Source of the DNA: Aradus depressus
Taxonomy: Eukaryota > Arthropoda > Insecta > Hemiptera > Aradidae
NCBI GenBank assembly: GCA_963662175.1
Contig: OY759224.1
Location: 24,623,489-24,687,488 of the forward strand
DNA: 64,000 nucleotides
Direction of reading: 5' to 3'
How positions within the stretch are numbered: the first letter of the stretch is position 1; each line of letters opens with the position of its first letter. A program made the position numbers and the translations under genes. A model generated the notes under the pieces. It was not told the DNA's origin, ran no database searches, and saw only the letters and a program-made list of their open reading frames with translations. This document shows, piece by piece, positions 42,020 through 51,539 of this stretch.

Positions 42020-42165
42020 ATACTCACTTCTCGTGCTTCTTCTGTTTTTCTGGGACGCTGGATGTTTCACATTTTCCGCATCCGATTCGTGGATATCTTC
42101 AGAAAGTTTCATATTTACTTTATGTACGCTATAAGAATTCAATATTAAATACTGGGCTTGCATAG
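42020..42165 (-). CDS. Possible exon-like open frame, unidentified
   Basis: The minus frame reads a polar, charged segment (KLSEDIHESDAENVKHPASQ, KNRRSTRSEYCKAELMRRK). A splice-donor-like GTGAGTATT falls inside it (42027-42019). No acceptor, partner exon or homology is recognised. It may be chance in unique DNA. Confidence 0.15.
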
Positions 42166-42214
42166 CAACAAATATCTACAGAGCTGACGTACATAGATTC
42201 AAGTCCATCTTCCT

Positions 42215-42310
42215 AGGAAGTATAGGGAAGTTGTGTAATTAGTCAGAAAATCGATGTTGAATTTTCACCAAAATTTCCCAGATTTCAAAAATTAAAAAAA
42301 AAATCTGTCT
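42215..42310 (-). repeat. H-family tail
   Basis: AGGAAGTATAGGGAAGTTGT, AATTAGTCAGAAAATCGATG, CACCAAAATTTCCCAGATTT, then an A-tract and ATCTGTCTG. Confidence 0.65.
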
Positions 42311-42659
42311 GAATTTAACATGTGAAAGGCGCTGCATATTGAGTTTCGAATATTGAATTGAAAATTGAGTAGAACATCGTTTGAAAAATTTTACGTAAAT
42401 TTACAAGGCATGAGGAATTTTTATTTATGCTGAGAGGTGGATGGGGGATGTCAAAAACCATCAGCCCCAAAATTAGTGAAAATATCAACTTATTTCGAAA
42501 AATCATGTTACAAAATGACTAACAGGGCATATAAAGTTACTAACCTGCTTTGCTTAAAGTGACTAATCAGCTTAGGTTACTTTGTTGTTTAACTATGGAT
42601 TACTATGGATACTGGACTGTGAATTTTCAAAATGCCCGTAGTGGTGGAACGTGAACTAA

Positions 42660-42918
42660 TGCCGCATTTACACTATGTAGCAAAACAGCTATATAGCCGG
42701 GCTGGAAGCGCGTTTTTTGTTGTAGCACAGCTGTATAGCTGTCGCTCGAAGACGTTCGTCAGTTGTGTGCTTGACATCTCGAAGTAAACTGGTTGATTTC
42801 ATTAAGTATATGCTTATACAGCTGCTACAGCTACACAACGAAACGTTTTTAGTAATACATATATACATATACATAGCTCGGCTATATAGCTGTTTTGATA
42901 CATAGTGTAAACGCGGCA
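42660..42918. mobile_element. MITE with 40-bp TIRs and TAA target
   Basis: Ends TGCCGCATTTACACTATGTA and TACATAGTGTAAACGCGGCA; the TIRs extend ~40 bp through AAAACAGCTATATAGCC. TAA lies on both sides (42657-42659, 42919-42921), the target type of PIF/Harbinger elements. Inside are further CAGCTGTATAGCTG / ACAGCTGCTACAGC repeats. No ORF with transposase motifs. Confidence 0.85.
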
Positions 42919-43066
42919 TAATAAACGTACATGGAAGCCCGAGAGTCTATGAAAGCGTGTTATTTATAACATTTTTCAATTGAATTTTCATCTTGTCTCA
43001 AGCAAGTATATTCTTCCATTTTTCAAGAAAAATAGTTTTATTTAGAAAGTTACGAATAATGTCCTT

Positions 43067-43306
43067 GGGGGCCATGGTGGCCGTGCGGGCTAGAGCGTAG
43101 GGCTTTGGTCGCATGGTTTCACCATGGTTTGCGGGTTCGAATCCCGTCCGGGAGTGAGTTTTATTTCGTAGATAGAACTCCCTCCCGGGGCCATGGATGT
43201 CTTAAATAATTAATTATATACAACACATTGACATGGCTAATATGCACCGTACATAAAGCCAAAAGAAAAAAAAAAAAAAAAGAAAAAAAAAAAAAAAAAA
43301 AAAAAA
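43067..43306 (+). mobile_element. SINE-B, full length, with 12-bp TSD
   Basis: Flanked by AATAATGTCCTT (43055-43066, 43307-43318, perfect). Head GGGGGCCATGGTGGCCGTGC, B-box GCGGGTTCGAATCCCGTCC. The body contains GAGTGAGTTTTATTTCG and GATAGAACTCCCTCCCGGGG. Tail is an interrupted A-tract of ~42. The intact poly-A and TSD suggest a recent insertion. Confidence 0.95.
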
Positions 43307-43483
43307 AATAATGTCCTTTATTTGATTAAGTACAGAAGAATTCCAGTTACCTGATAATTGAGGAAAGAGTTCTAAATATTAATTTCAAGAATTCGTTTTT
43401 ATTGTGTTCCAACAATTCCATTCTATGAGTCGTTAAGTTTGTTTAATAGGTACTAGAGCGCACTGCTCTTCGTTTTATTTTAT

Positions 43484-43820
43484 TTTTACTTCTCCAGTTA
43501 TACGGGGTATATGTATTTCACCGAAATTTCATGTTTCCCGACACCGTGATTCCAAAAATAAGAAAAAAATGTCAGTCTGTCTATGAGTGTGTGTTTGTGA
43601 GCATGATAATTCCCAACAAGAATATAAAAAACACCTATTGATTTTCAGTCAAATCGACCAAATGAAAGGGGGGATTAGGGGCAGGATTATTAAAAATAAT
43701 CTAATAACTGCCGTTGCAATGAATTTAACGTCACAAAATTTTTTATGCGGATTTAGAAGCCCCTATGTAAGTCAACAGGGAGGGGAAAGTTGATAGATTA
43801 ATTCGTTCTGGGGAAGTAGT
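43484..43820 (-). repeat. H-family unit, tail to head
   Basis: TACTTCTCCAGTTATACGGG (tail hairpin region), TTTCATGTTTCCCGACACCG, CTATGAGTGTGTGTTTGTGA, GATTTTCAGTCAAATCGACC, CTAATAACTGCCGTTGC, TAGATTAATTCGTTCTGGGG, AAGTAG. Here the ends are CTTCTCCAG and CTGGGGAAGTAG. Confidence 0.8.
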
Positions 43821-43828
43821 CAGTTTGT

Positions 43829-44149
43829 CTCATGCCCGGGCTTTAACTAGGTCATATCGCCTACTACCAGAGCGTTCTTTCGTCACTCTGGTGGACATGA
43901 GGCCGACTCTACTATGGGCGTTAAATTTTGCCTATTCTAAATTTTCATTCATCTAGGGCAGGGGTCTTTAACGAATACCTGACATCGTACAGGCTCGGGA
44001 CCATCGCTTAACGTCCCATCCGAAGGACGGCATGCTTAAGTTTATTTTACCTCCCAGATAAAATAAACTAAGGGCCTCGGTCGGGTTTTGAACCCACGAT
44101 CTTGAACTCAGAAGACAAGCACTCATACCACTGAGCTACCGGAGCCCTC
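43829..44149 (-). mobile_element. SINE-A, near full length
   Basis: From CTCATGCCCGGGCTTTAACT to GAGCTACCGGAGCCCTC. The telomere-like tail is missing; a few small deletions. It abuts the H unit. Confidence 0.87.
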
Positions 44150-44399
44150 AAAAATAATATATACAATATAAACTGGTTCTATTTATGTTAAAGTCTAACA
44201 ACTAAAAAAATTACCAAAAATTTAAATTTGAACAATATTATTTTTTTTGAAAGTAGAGAATTTTGTGGCTTTGACCAACGTAAGTATTAAAAATCTCTAG
44301 TACAGTATAGTGTTGGCATCAGCGGGTTCCTTTTTTTTCATTTAGAGCGTAATCCTGTGAGTGACTTCAGTAACGCCAGTTTGAAATGACTTTGAATGA

Positions 44400-45041
44400 A
44401 GAGAGAGACAGAGGATCTGTAAAAACGTGGTTGGTATAAGAAATGTCTGTTAGTTACATCACATATATTTTATTTATTTTTTTATTGTTATCTTTTTTAA
44501 TAAAAAAAATACAAATAGTAAAAAGATATTGTACAATTTGTTGCTACGTGTTACAATTTAAACATTTGACAGTTTTTGTGGCACTATAAATAGGTTATAT
44601 TGGTTAAAAGGAAATTCAATAAGAAACATTTTTGGTGGGAACAAAAATGTCTAAAAATGTTGATTTCAAAACGACATTTTCACGACGATTTTCAGCATGT
44701 ACCTCGCAAACCGCACAAACTATTTCGCGTAAAATATGCCTTTCAGTTTTCTCAACTTATACTTGAAACGATTTTCGATTAGGTCATGAGTATAACAGGT
44801 ATCTTATAAATAATGTGCTTAGGCCTCGAAGAAAAGTGTTCTCAATTTTCGTCCGATTTCAGGCGAAATCTAATCAGATCTATGTTAGCACAAGTAACAT
44901 TTTCATTTCAAAATTCAAGTTCATTTCTAGAATATTTTTTCACAGACGCGGACTAAGGTACAGATAAACATAATTGCAAAAACGGTCAAAACGTATTCAG
45001 TGAAACATGAAACTTGATTTCGGATTTGCACATGATTATAA
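44400..45041 (+). repeat. E repeat
   Basis: GAGAGAGACAGAGGATCTGT, AACGTGGTTGGTATAAG, TCACGACGATTTTCAGC, TTTTCGTCCGATTTCAGGCG, ATTTGCACATGATTATAA. It is interrupted by a pogo-like insertion and resumes at 45721 (CTTCCTAAACCAAATATATA), running into the H head. Confidence 0.75.
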
Positions 45042-45043
45042 TA

Positions 45044-45718
45044 CAGTAGAACCTCTTTAAGTCGAACCTCGATAAGTCGAAAACCTCCAAAACTCGAAAA
45101 AAAGTTTTGTTCCTTTCCCTTCAAGCCCCAAAACCTCCATTACTCGAAATCTCAACCCTCTATTAGTCGAAATAATCAGTGAGTCCCTACAAGCCATTTT
45201 GGTACATATTTTCCCTCTATAACTCGAAAAAATAAATTGGACCTCTGTATCTCGAACATAGCAATGTTTTATTTTACAACCTTTACAACTCGATTATTTG
45301 AAACTTATTACCTCTATAGCTCGTAGAAAAATAAGTTACCGACTTTAAGAATTTGCCGACAATGTACACCATTGTTTCTTAGAAAACAATTTAGGAGTAT
45401 ACAATAAATAGGATTACCAGTTATCTAAAGCAAAAAAAAATTACTGACTTTGTTTAATATCTACTATACTACGTATTTTTTATTTTAAGGATGTTTTGAA
45501 ATAATGTTGATTTATAATAAATATAAATATGTTTGTTACCTCTGTAATTTGAATTTTTTTTTATTTCACCTCTCTAACTCAAAATTAGTTAGTATGAATC
45601 TTAACGGTTACAAGTCGAATCAAAATCCGCCTAAGTCGAAATCCTCCATAAGTCGAAAACTCTATAACTCGAATTTTTTGGTGTGTCCCTTGATGTTCGA
45701 CTTATAGAGGTTCTACTG
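45044..45718. mobile_element. pogo/Tigger-like non-autonomous element, TA-flanked
   Basis: TIRs CAGTAGAACCTCTTTAAGTC and ATAGAGGTTCTACTG, flanked by TA (45042-45043, 45719-45720). 675 bp. Both ends are packed with iterated (A)AGTCGAA / ACTCGAA motifs (for example 45056-45085 and 45600-45680), as in pogo-type subterminal repeats. No transposase frame. Confidence 0.88.
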
Positions 45719-45755
45719 TACTTCCTAAACCAAATATATAAGAAAGTAAAAAAGT

Positions 45756-46325
45756 TGTCGGTGAATCACCGGCTATGTACTTCCCGAGTACGAATTAAGT
45801 TTTTGCTCTCCCTCCAAAAACAATCGATTGTTTGATATAAAAATCTAAACACATACATAGGGACTTATGAGGGACTTATCACACTAAACTTCATGTCGAT
45901 GCATTCATTACGTTAAGCCCCCCTCTGCCCCGCTTTCCCTCCGACCAATTGAGCTGAAAATTAAAAAGTGTCGTCCTTATAAGTTTTTGAATTTACATAC
46001 CTATACAATATCATGTCAATACATTCATTACAATGGGTTAATAAAGATTTTGTGTTAAGCGCCCCCTATTATCCTCTTTCTCTTTGGCCGATTTGGCTAA
46101 AAATTAATAGGTGTCATCGTTATACAGTTCTGGATATATAAATAAAATTTCTTGTTGATACTTTCATTACATCGGGAGTTATCGTCTCAGACACACACAT
46201 ATAGTTATTTTTTTTTTGTAATTTTCGAGGAAAACATGAAATTCCGTTGAAAAATCTGCATTTTATTAATGACCGATTACAAAACTGCCTCTAAACTTCG
46301 TGTAGCTGGGTAAAAAGTGCATAAC
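45756..46325 (+). repeat. H-family unit with three modules and tail
   Basis: A clean head (GTCGGTGAATCACCGGC, ATGTACTTCCCGAGTACG) and modules at about 45830-45915, 45916-46055 and 46056-46200. The CACACACATATAG spacer and tail (GAAAACATGAAATTCCGTTG, GACCGATTACAAAACTGC) follow, ending in a decayed hairpin (ACTTCGTGTAGCTGGG). The E repeat precedes directly. Confidence 0.85.
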
Positions 46326-46329
46326 GTTA

Positions 46330-46945
46330 AAATTTTGATACAGATCAATCCAACAGTGCAACGCTAACATAAATTTGTATTTATAACCTCAAGTTACCTA
46401 CCTTGGTTCTTCCAAGAAGAAGATCTTCCATTGTTGTTGAAGGCGCAGTTTTCGTTTTTTTATCCATTATTATTAAAAAATCTTATTTTATTATTATAAA
46501 AAAAAAATAAATAAAAAATTGTAAAATATAATAATTTTTTTTTTTTTAATATAAAAATAATATTTTTCAACAGTTTTCAATTATGTATAAAAATATATAA
46601 AATTAAAATAAAATAAAATAATAAGGCGATTTATAAAAATGAGAGAGTATAAAATGTTATGGACCCATTTGATATGTGAGGCGGCTGGCCGTGGACTGAG
46701 CGGTGGGTGGTACAAGGCTACCAACCTCACTCCCACAAATTTCTCGAGTTTCCTCTTCACCGGGTTTTTTGGCGGGATCCTAATCAAATTTGGCGGTCTA
46801 TCAATAGAAGAGGGAACGGAAAAGTGAGCTTTAGCTCCATATGGCATTTATCAAAACTCAATGTAGTTAATAATTATTATCATAAATTTTGAAAAATAAT
46901 TAGTGTAGGATAATTAAATATTTTAAACAAAAAAAACCATGGTAA
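46330..46945. other. Unassigned interval with a GC-richer block
   Basis: AT-rich to 46660. 46668-46812 is GC-richer and open in two frames (HLICEAAGRGLSGGWYKATN; RVFWRDPNQIWRSINRRGNG). No family is recognised; a LINE remnant is possible. Confidence 0.25.
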
Positions 46946-46951
46946 AAGAGT

Positions 46952-47174
46952 TATTATGGCTCATGCCCGGGCTTTAACAATGAGGTCATATCGCCTACTA
47001 CTAGAGCGCTCTATCTTCACTCTGGTGGACACATCGGAACTGTCGCTTAACGTCTCATCTGAAGTCGGCGTGCTCAAGGTTTTTTCATCTCTCAGTTAAA
47101 AACCTAAGGGCCTCGGCTGAGTTTCGAACCTGCGATCTTGAGCTCAGTAAGCAAGCCCTGAGCTACCGGCGCCA
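46952..47174 (-). repeat. SINE-A, internally deleted
   Basis: TTATTATGGCTCATGCCCGG ... CTGAGCTACCGGCGCC, missing the central ~100 bp. It lies 48 bp from another SINE-A in opposite orientation. Confidence 0.8.
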
Positions 47175-47222
47175 TTCTATGGTAAGAGCGCGCCAGAAAT
47201 TCGATCTCACATAAGTTTCATA

Positions 47223-47569
47223 GAGGGCACCGGTAGCTCAGTGGTATGCATGCTTGTCTTCTGAGCTCAAGATGGTGGGTTCGAAACCCGACCGAGGCCC
47301 TTAGTTTATTTTATCTGGGAGGTAAAATAAACTTAAAGCACGCCGTCCTTCGGATGGGACGTTAAGCGATGGTCCCGAGCCTGTACGATGTCAGGTACTG
47401 GATAAAGACCCCTGCTCTAGATGAATAAAAATTTAGGGTAGGCAAAATTTGGGACTCCCAAAGTAGAGTCGGGCTCATGTCCACCAGGGTGACGAAAGAG
47501 CGCTCTGGTAGTAGGCGATATGACCTCGTAGTTAAAGCCCGGGAATGAGTCATAAAACCTAACCTAACC
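47223..47569 (+). mobile_element. SINE-A, full length, with 13-bp TSD
   Basis: Flanked by CATAAGTTTCATA (47210-47222, 47570-47582, perfect). Head GAGGGCACCGGTAGCTCAGT, B-box GTGGGTTCGAAACCCGACC (consensus). Tail CATAAAACCTAACCTAACC. Confidence 0.95.
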
Positions 47570-47582
47570 CATAAGTTTCATA

Positions 47583-48165
47583 TTTTCATTTTTTTAATAA
47601 AATAATGTATTCATGCGAAAATCCGAGTTTGAGAGATTAACGGATTATCACGTTTCAAGATTACCTGAATACGGTTTGAGCATGATGTCATTTTCGCGAT
47701 GATGTCTGTGTGTGTGTAATTTGTAAGTTGTGAGCGCTTTCCCGCCAACACGATTTTAGCTATGACTAGCTATCTTATTATATTTCCAGATTATGTGTAT
47801 CCAGAACTCCAGAAAGACGACACCTAATAATTTTCAGTCAAATCGACCAAAGGGAAGGGGGATTAGAGGAGAAGCTTAATACAAAAATTCTAATAAATGC
47901 CGTTGTAATGAATATATCAACATGAAATTTTATATTTAAATTCATAAGGAACACACCTATTAATTTTCCGCTAATTTGACCAAAGGGTAAGAGATGACTT
48001 CGACTCAAAAACCCTAAAAATAATAAAAATTTAGTTTGAGGATTCAGAAGCTCCTATTCAAGTCAACTATTGATTTTTGGGCCAAATGATTTTGGCGGGA
48101 GAGCGAAAATTTAATAGATGAATTCATACTGCGGATATACATTATCGGTGACTCACCGAATACAT
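47583..48165 (-). repeat. E repeat then H-family unit
   Basis: E part 47583-47770 (GCGAAAATCCGAGTTTGAGA, TTTTCGCGATGATGTCTGTG). H modules 47788-48165 (ATCCAGAACTCCAGAAAGAC, AATAAATGCCGTTGTAATGA) end with the head ATACATTATCGGTGACTCAC. Confidence 0.75.
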
Positions 48166-48235
48166 TTTGTTGTTTTACACAGCCATTCAGTCCTCTATAG
48201 TTTTCCTAACTGCTCACATCATATATTATTTATTT

Positions 48236-48474
48236 GAGGGTGCCGGTATGCGCCCTTGCTTATTGAACTCAAAATCGCGGGTTCGAAACCCGGCCGAAGC
48301 CCTTAGTTTATTTTATCTGAGAGGTAAGCACGCTGTTTAAGTGACTGTCCTTAGTCTATACAATGTCAAGTACTCGTTAAAGACGAGTCTTAGGTGAATA
48401 AAAATTTATGACTCCCATAGTAGAGTCGGGCTAATATCCACCTGAGTGACGAAAGAGCGCACTGGTAGTAGGCG
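48236..48474 (+). repeat. SINE-A, diverged
   Basis: GAGGGTGCCGGTATGCGCCC (A-box partly deleted), CGCGGGTTCGAAACCCGGCC, body with deletions, ending GCGCACTGGTAGTAGGCGA before an (AT)n run. Confidence 0.8.
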
Positions 48475-48477
48475 AAC

Positions 48478-49018
48478 AAATATGTATATATATATATATA
48501 TATTCCGTTTTAAGACTTTCGGAGGCCCTGAGACAGACTTCATCTGGAGTCCTTGAATTATTTTTTCTGTATTATCCTCTACTTTATTTTTAATAATTTA
48601 TATAATACACCAGAAGATTCTAGAATCTTATAGAAGGTCATGAAATTTTTCAGCATGTTTGTCAAAATTGCAAGAAATTTCTAGAAAAATCCATTAGAAC
48701 ATCATAGAAACCATCGAAAAATCTAGAATCTACAAAAGGTTTCCAGAAAAATCCAGTAGCTCATCCGCAATTTTGAAAAGTCAAAGTTTTCCTACTTTTT
48801 AATGTACTCAGCAATTATAAAGGATGGCTTAATTTATATTATGCCAAATCTTGAAATTATTCTCCGAATTTATTTGTCATTTTTTTGCACGAATGAAAAT
48901 ATATAAAAAATTATCTAAGAAGTTCGATGGGCGAAGAAAATTTGAGTGCATTCATCGCATAATTTAAATCTTGATAAAATTATTAATGATTTTAATCACG
49001 TAAAAAATAGAAAGAAAG
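48478..49018. other. AT-rich interval
   Basis: (TA)n at 48483-48504. 48600-48770 has loosely repeated TCTAGAA / AAAATCCA(T/G)TAG words. No gene. Confidence 0.35.
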
Positions 49019-49030
49019 CATTTTCTACAT

Positions 49031-49383
49031 GGTTAGGTTAGGGGTTAGGTTTTATGACTCATGCCCGGGCTTTAACTACGAGGTCATATCACCTGCTACC
49101 AGAGCGCTCTTTCGTCACTCTGGTGGACATGAGCCCAACTCTACTGTGGGAGTCCTAAATTTTGCTTACCCTAAATTTTCATTCACTTAGGGTAGGGGTC
49201 TTTAACGAGTACCTGACATCGTACAGGCTCGGGACCATCGCTTAACGTCCCATCCGAAGGACGGCGTGCTTAAGTTTATTTTACCTCCCAGATAAAATAA
49301 ACTAAGGGCCTCGGTCGGGTTACGAACCCACGATCTTGAGCTCAGAAGGCAAGCACGCATACCACTGAGCTACCGGCGCCCTC
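49031..49383 (-). mobile_element. SINE-A, full length (353 bp), with 12-bp TSD
   Basis: Flanked by CATTTTCTACAT (49019-49030, 49384-49395, perfect). The tail at the left is GGTTAGGTTAGGGGTTAGGT, the longest telomere-like tail here. The head at the right is GAGCTACCGGCGCCCTC. Confidence 0.95.
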
Positions 49384-49395
49384 CATTTTCTACAT

Positions 49396-49890
49396 AATCT
49401 ACATGATGTAAATTTTGAAATAAATGTGAACGATTTTGTCATTTCTTAAATCCTTGTTTTTTCTTTTCTCCCTTTTTTCCAATGTATCGCTGTTTAAATT
49501 TTTTGATCGAAAGGGTTGTCTCATGGATAAATAGACACTGATATATATATTTTTTTATTTTGAAGCTACTTCCAGTTGGCTACAATCCCTGTTTATGAAA
49601 TATTATTTTGAGCACTCAGAGAGCTGAGTTTTCTCCATGTTAGTAAACAGACATCCATCATTCCAATGTCAGACGGTTTTGGCTCATTTCCACCACGTTT
49701 AATATTCATAGGTTTCAACAATACAACACTAATGTTCAATAAACTGACATTGTCTTTTTATTGGCCTATGTCTGACTCGAGGTCATAAGGATGTTACAAG
49801 TGAAATTTTATGAGATCATGATCAACCGTTGAGGCGAAAAAGAACGACAGTGCAAGTCCCGTACTCGCCGAAAATGTGAAGAGGACGATT
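49396..49890. other. Unassigned interval
   Basis: No repeat family or coding frame recognised. Confidence 0.35.
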
Positions 49891-49894
49891 ACTT

Positions 49895-49918
49895 GGGGGG
49901 GGGGGGGGGGGGGGGGGG
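49895..49918 (+). repeat. G24 homopolymer
   Basis: 24 consecutive G at the place where H minus modules normally have a G5-7 run before CTTAAC or CTCAAC. Could form quadruplex structures; could also be a sequencing or assembly error. Confidence 0.9.
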
Positions 49919-50070
49919 CTTAACACAAAACCTGTAATAACTGCCGATAGAATGAATGTATCAACACGAAATTTAATAAGTTATGTAATTTTCAGCTGAA
50001 TCGGTCAACTGGTCAAAACCTGTCAAATTTCAGCGATATGGGCTCAATTCAAAAAGCCTTAATTAACTGC
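49919..50070 (-). repeat. H-family module
   Basis: CTTAACACAAAACCTGTAAT, CTGCCGATAGAATGAATGTA, TTTTCAGCTGAATCGGTCAA, GGGCTCAATTCAAAAAG. Confidence 0.7.
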
Positions 50071-50089
50071 CGGCTGTTAATTAACTGCC

Positions 50090-50358
50090 GAAGCCCTTAG
50101 TTTATTTTATTTTGAAGGTAAAATGAACTTAAGCACGCCGTCCATTGGATTGGACGTTAAGCGATGGTCCCGAGCCTGTACGATATCAGGTACTCGTTAA
50201 AGACCCCTACCCTAGGTGAATAAAAATTTATGGTAGACTACATTTAGGACTCCCAGAGTAGAATCGGACTAATGTCCGCCAGAGTGATGAAAGAGAGCTC
50301 TGGTAGTAGGAGATATGACCTCGTAGTTAAAGCCTGGGCATATGTCATAACTAATAAC
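50090..50358 (+). repeat. SINE-A, 5'-truncated
   Basis: Starts CCGAAGCCCTTAGTTTATTT and ends GGGCATATGTCATAACTAAT. A small reverse SINE-A piece follows (50390-50432: TCCTAAATTTTACC, GGGGTCTTTAACGG). Confidence 0.8.
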
Positions 50359-50439
50359 GGAATTTCATGTTTGTCCTAAATTTTACCTAGGTTTATTCTC
50401 CTAGGGAAGGGGTCTTTAACGGAAAAATACAGAACAGTT

Positions 50440-50560
50440 TTGGTAAGAACAGATGCTTTGATAGGACAGATCGTTTTCGGGTAAATCATGAGAACATCTA
50501 AATGTATTTCAAAACGGGATTACAATACTTACTTCTACTATAAATATAAAAAGGTAAAAA
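50440..50560 (+). repeat. E repeat fragment
   Basis: CAGTTTTGGTAAGAACAGAT, TTTTCGGGTAAATCATGAG. An H head palindrome remnant (GTCGGTGAATCACCC) follows at 50781-50795. Confidence 0.55.
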
Positions 50561-50807
50561 TTATATCTGACACAAAATATTCGATAAAGTTATTAAGACT
50601 TGGATGAAACGACGGGATCTCCTCAAGACATTGCCTGAAGGAAGAGAGTCGAGTCATAATGAAATTCCTTTCACCTATACCTTAAAATGTTCTGCAAGCC
50701 GATATTGCCATAGCAACGCATGATTCACCGATTATTTGAATAATTATTACAATATATTGTTTAAGAAAAAAAATAAGAGGTCGGTGAATCACCCGAATGT
50801 AATATAT

Positions 50808-51385
50808 TAATAATAATAATTTTTATTGTATAAAGGGATCATTCCTATACAATTGAGTCAGTGATCATTACTTTTACAATATTAACATTTCCAAAATTAT
50901 AGAATGGTCAGCTGAACAATAATGACATGTCTGCCTGCTACATGGCCTACTGCAGAGAGAGGCCTGGTCGTACCTCCCTTGGTCCCCTGGTCGTGCCTCC
51001 CTTGGTCCGCTGGTCGTGCCTCCCTTGGTCCCCTGGTCGTGCCTCCCTTGGTCCGCTGGTCGTGCCTCCCTTGGTCCCCTGGTCGTGCCTCTCTTTGTCT
51101 CCTGGTCGTGCCTCCCTTTGTCTCCTGGTCGTGCCTCCCTTCGTCCCCTGGTCTGCCTGGCTTCTCAGTCTTGCACCTCGTGGTCCCTTGGTGAAGAGCC
51201 TGACCATGACATAAAGATCGCTGTACCGGGCACTCATGACCCTTCGCGGTTGAAATTCCCTCCAAAAAATAAAAAATAAATAATGACATGTATAAAGGAA
51301 CTTTTAACAAACTAAATAAATAACATAAATAAATAAATAAAGCATACATAAAATAAATAATTACAAATTAATAATAATAATGTAA
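50808..51385 (-). mobile_element. LINE 3' end, interrupted by a minisatellite insert
   Basis: Same 3' end as at 21350-21539: TTTTTATTGTATAAAGGGAT, TTACAATATTAACATTTCC, CAGCTGAACAATAAT. It resumes after the insert with TATAAAGGAACTTTTAACAA. The minus 3' tail is the (ATT)n at the left. Confidence 0.75.
50931..51278 (+). mobile_element. Retroposed insert with 23-bp minisatellite and 13-bp TSD
   Basis: Flanked by the perfect duplication AATAATGACATGT (50918-50930, 51279-51291). It ends in the A-rich tail CCAAAAAATAAAAAATAA. Inside, 50964-51147 is eight units of CTGGTCGTGCCTCCCTTGGT+CC(C/G) plus a partial unit. Because 23 is not a multiple of three, every frame reads the same 23-residue repeat and long spurious ORFs appear on both strands. 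Source transcript unknown. Confidence 0.85.
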
Positions 51386-51419
51386 CAAAGAGAGTAAATA
51401 TGGAGTGGGGATGTAGTTA

Positions 51420-51535
51420 TCGAATATCAATCATTACATTGGCAGTTATTGAGATTTCTGAGTTGAGCCCCCTTACATCCCCCTCGATTATCGTCTTTAT
51501 AAGGCTTTGAATTTACATATGAAATTTTTAATTTT
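51420..51535 (+). repeat. H-family module
   Basis: CATTACATTGGCAGTTATTG, TTCTGAGTTGAGCCCCCTTA, GGCTTTGAATTTACATATGA. Confidence 0.7.
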
Positions 51536-51539
51536 TTTA

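Noticed and set aside
45056..45700. CRISPR or satellite array of TCGAA words
   Set aside because: Irregular spacing inside an element with TIRs and TA target; explained by pogo-like subterminal repeats.
46639..46892. Overlapping frames in a GC-richer block, one hydrophobic
   Set aside because: No family match, start context or splice evidence; not enough for a gene call.
47226..47310. tRNA gene
   Set aside because: A- and B-boxes belong to the head of SINE-A. The same head recurs many times with a SINE body and TSDs, so it is not a functional tRNA locus.
50897..51349. Long proline/leucine- or Arg/Gly-rich open frames on both strands
   Set aside because: They are generated by a 23-bp minisatellite that stays open in every frame; no codon logic or start context.
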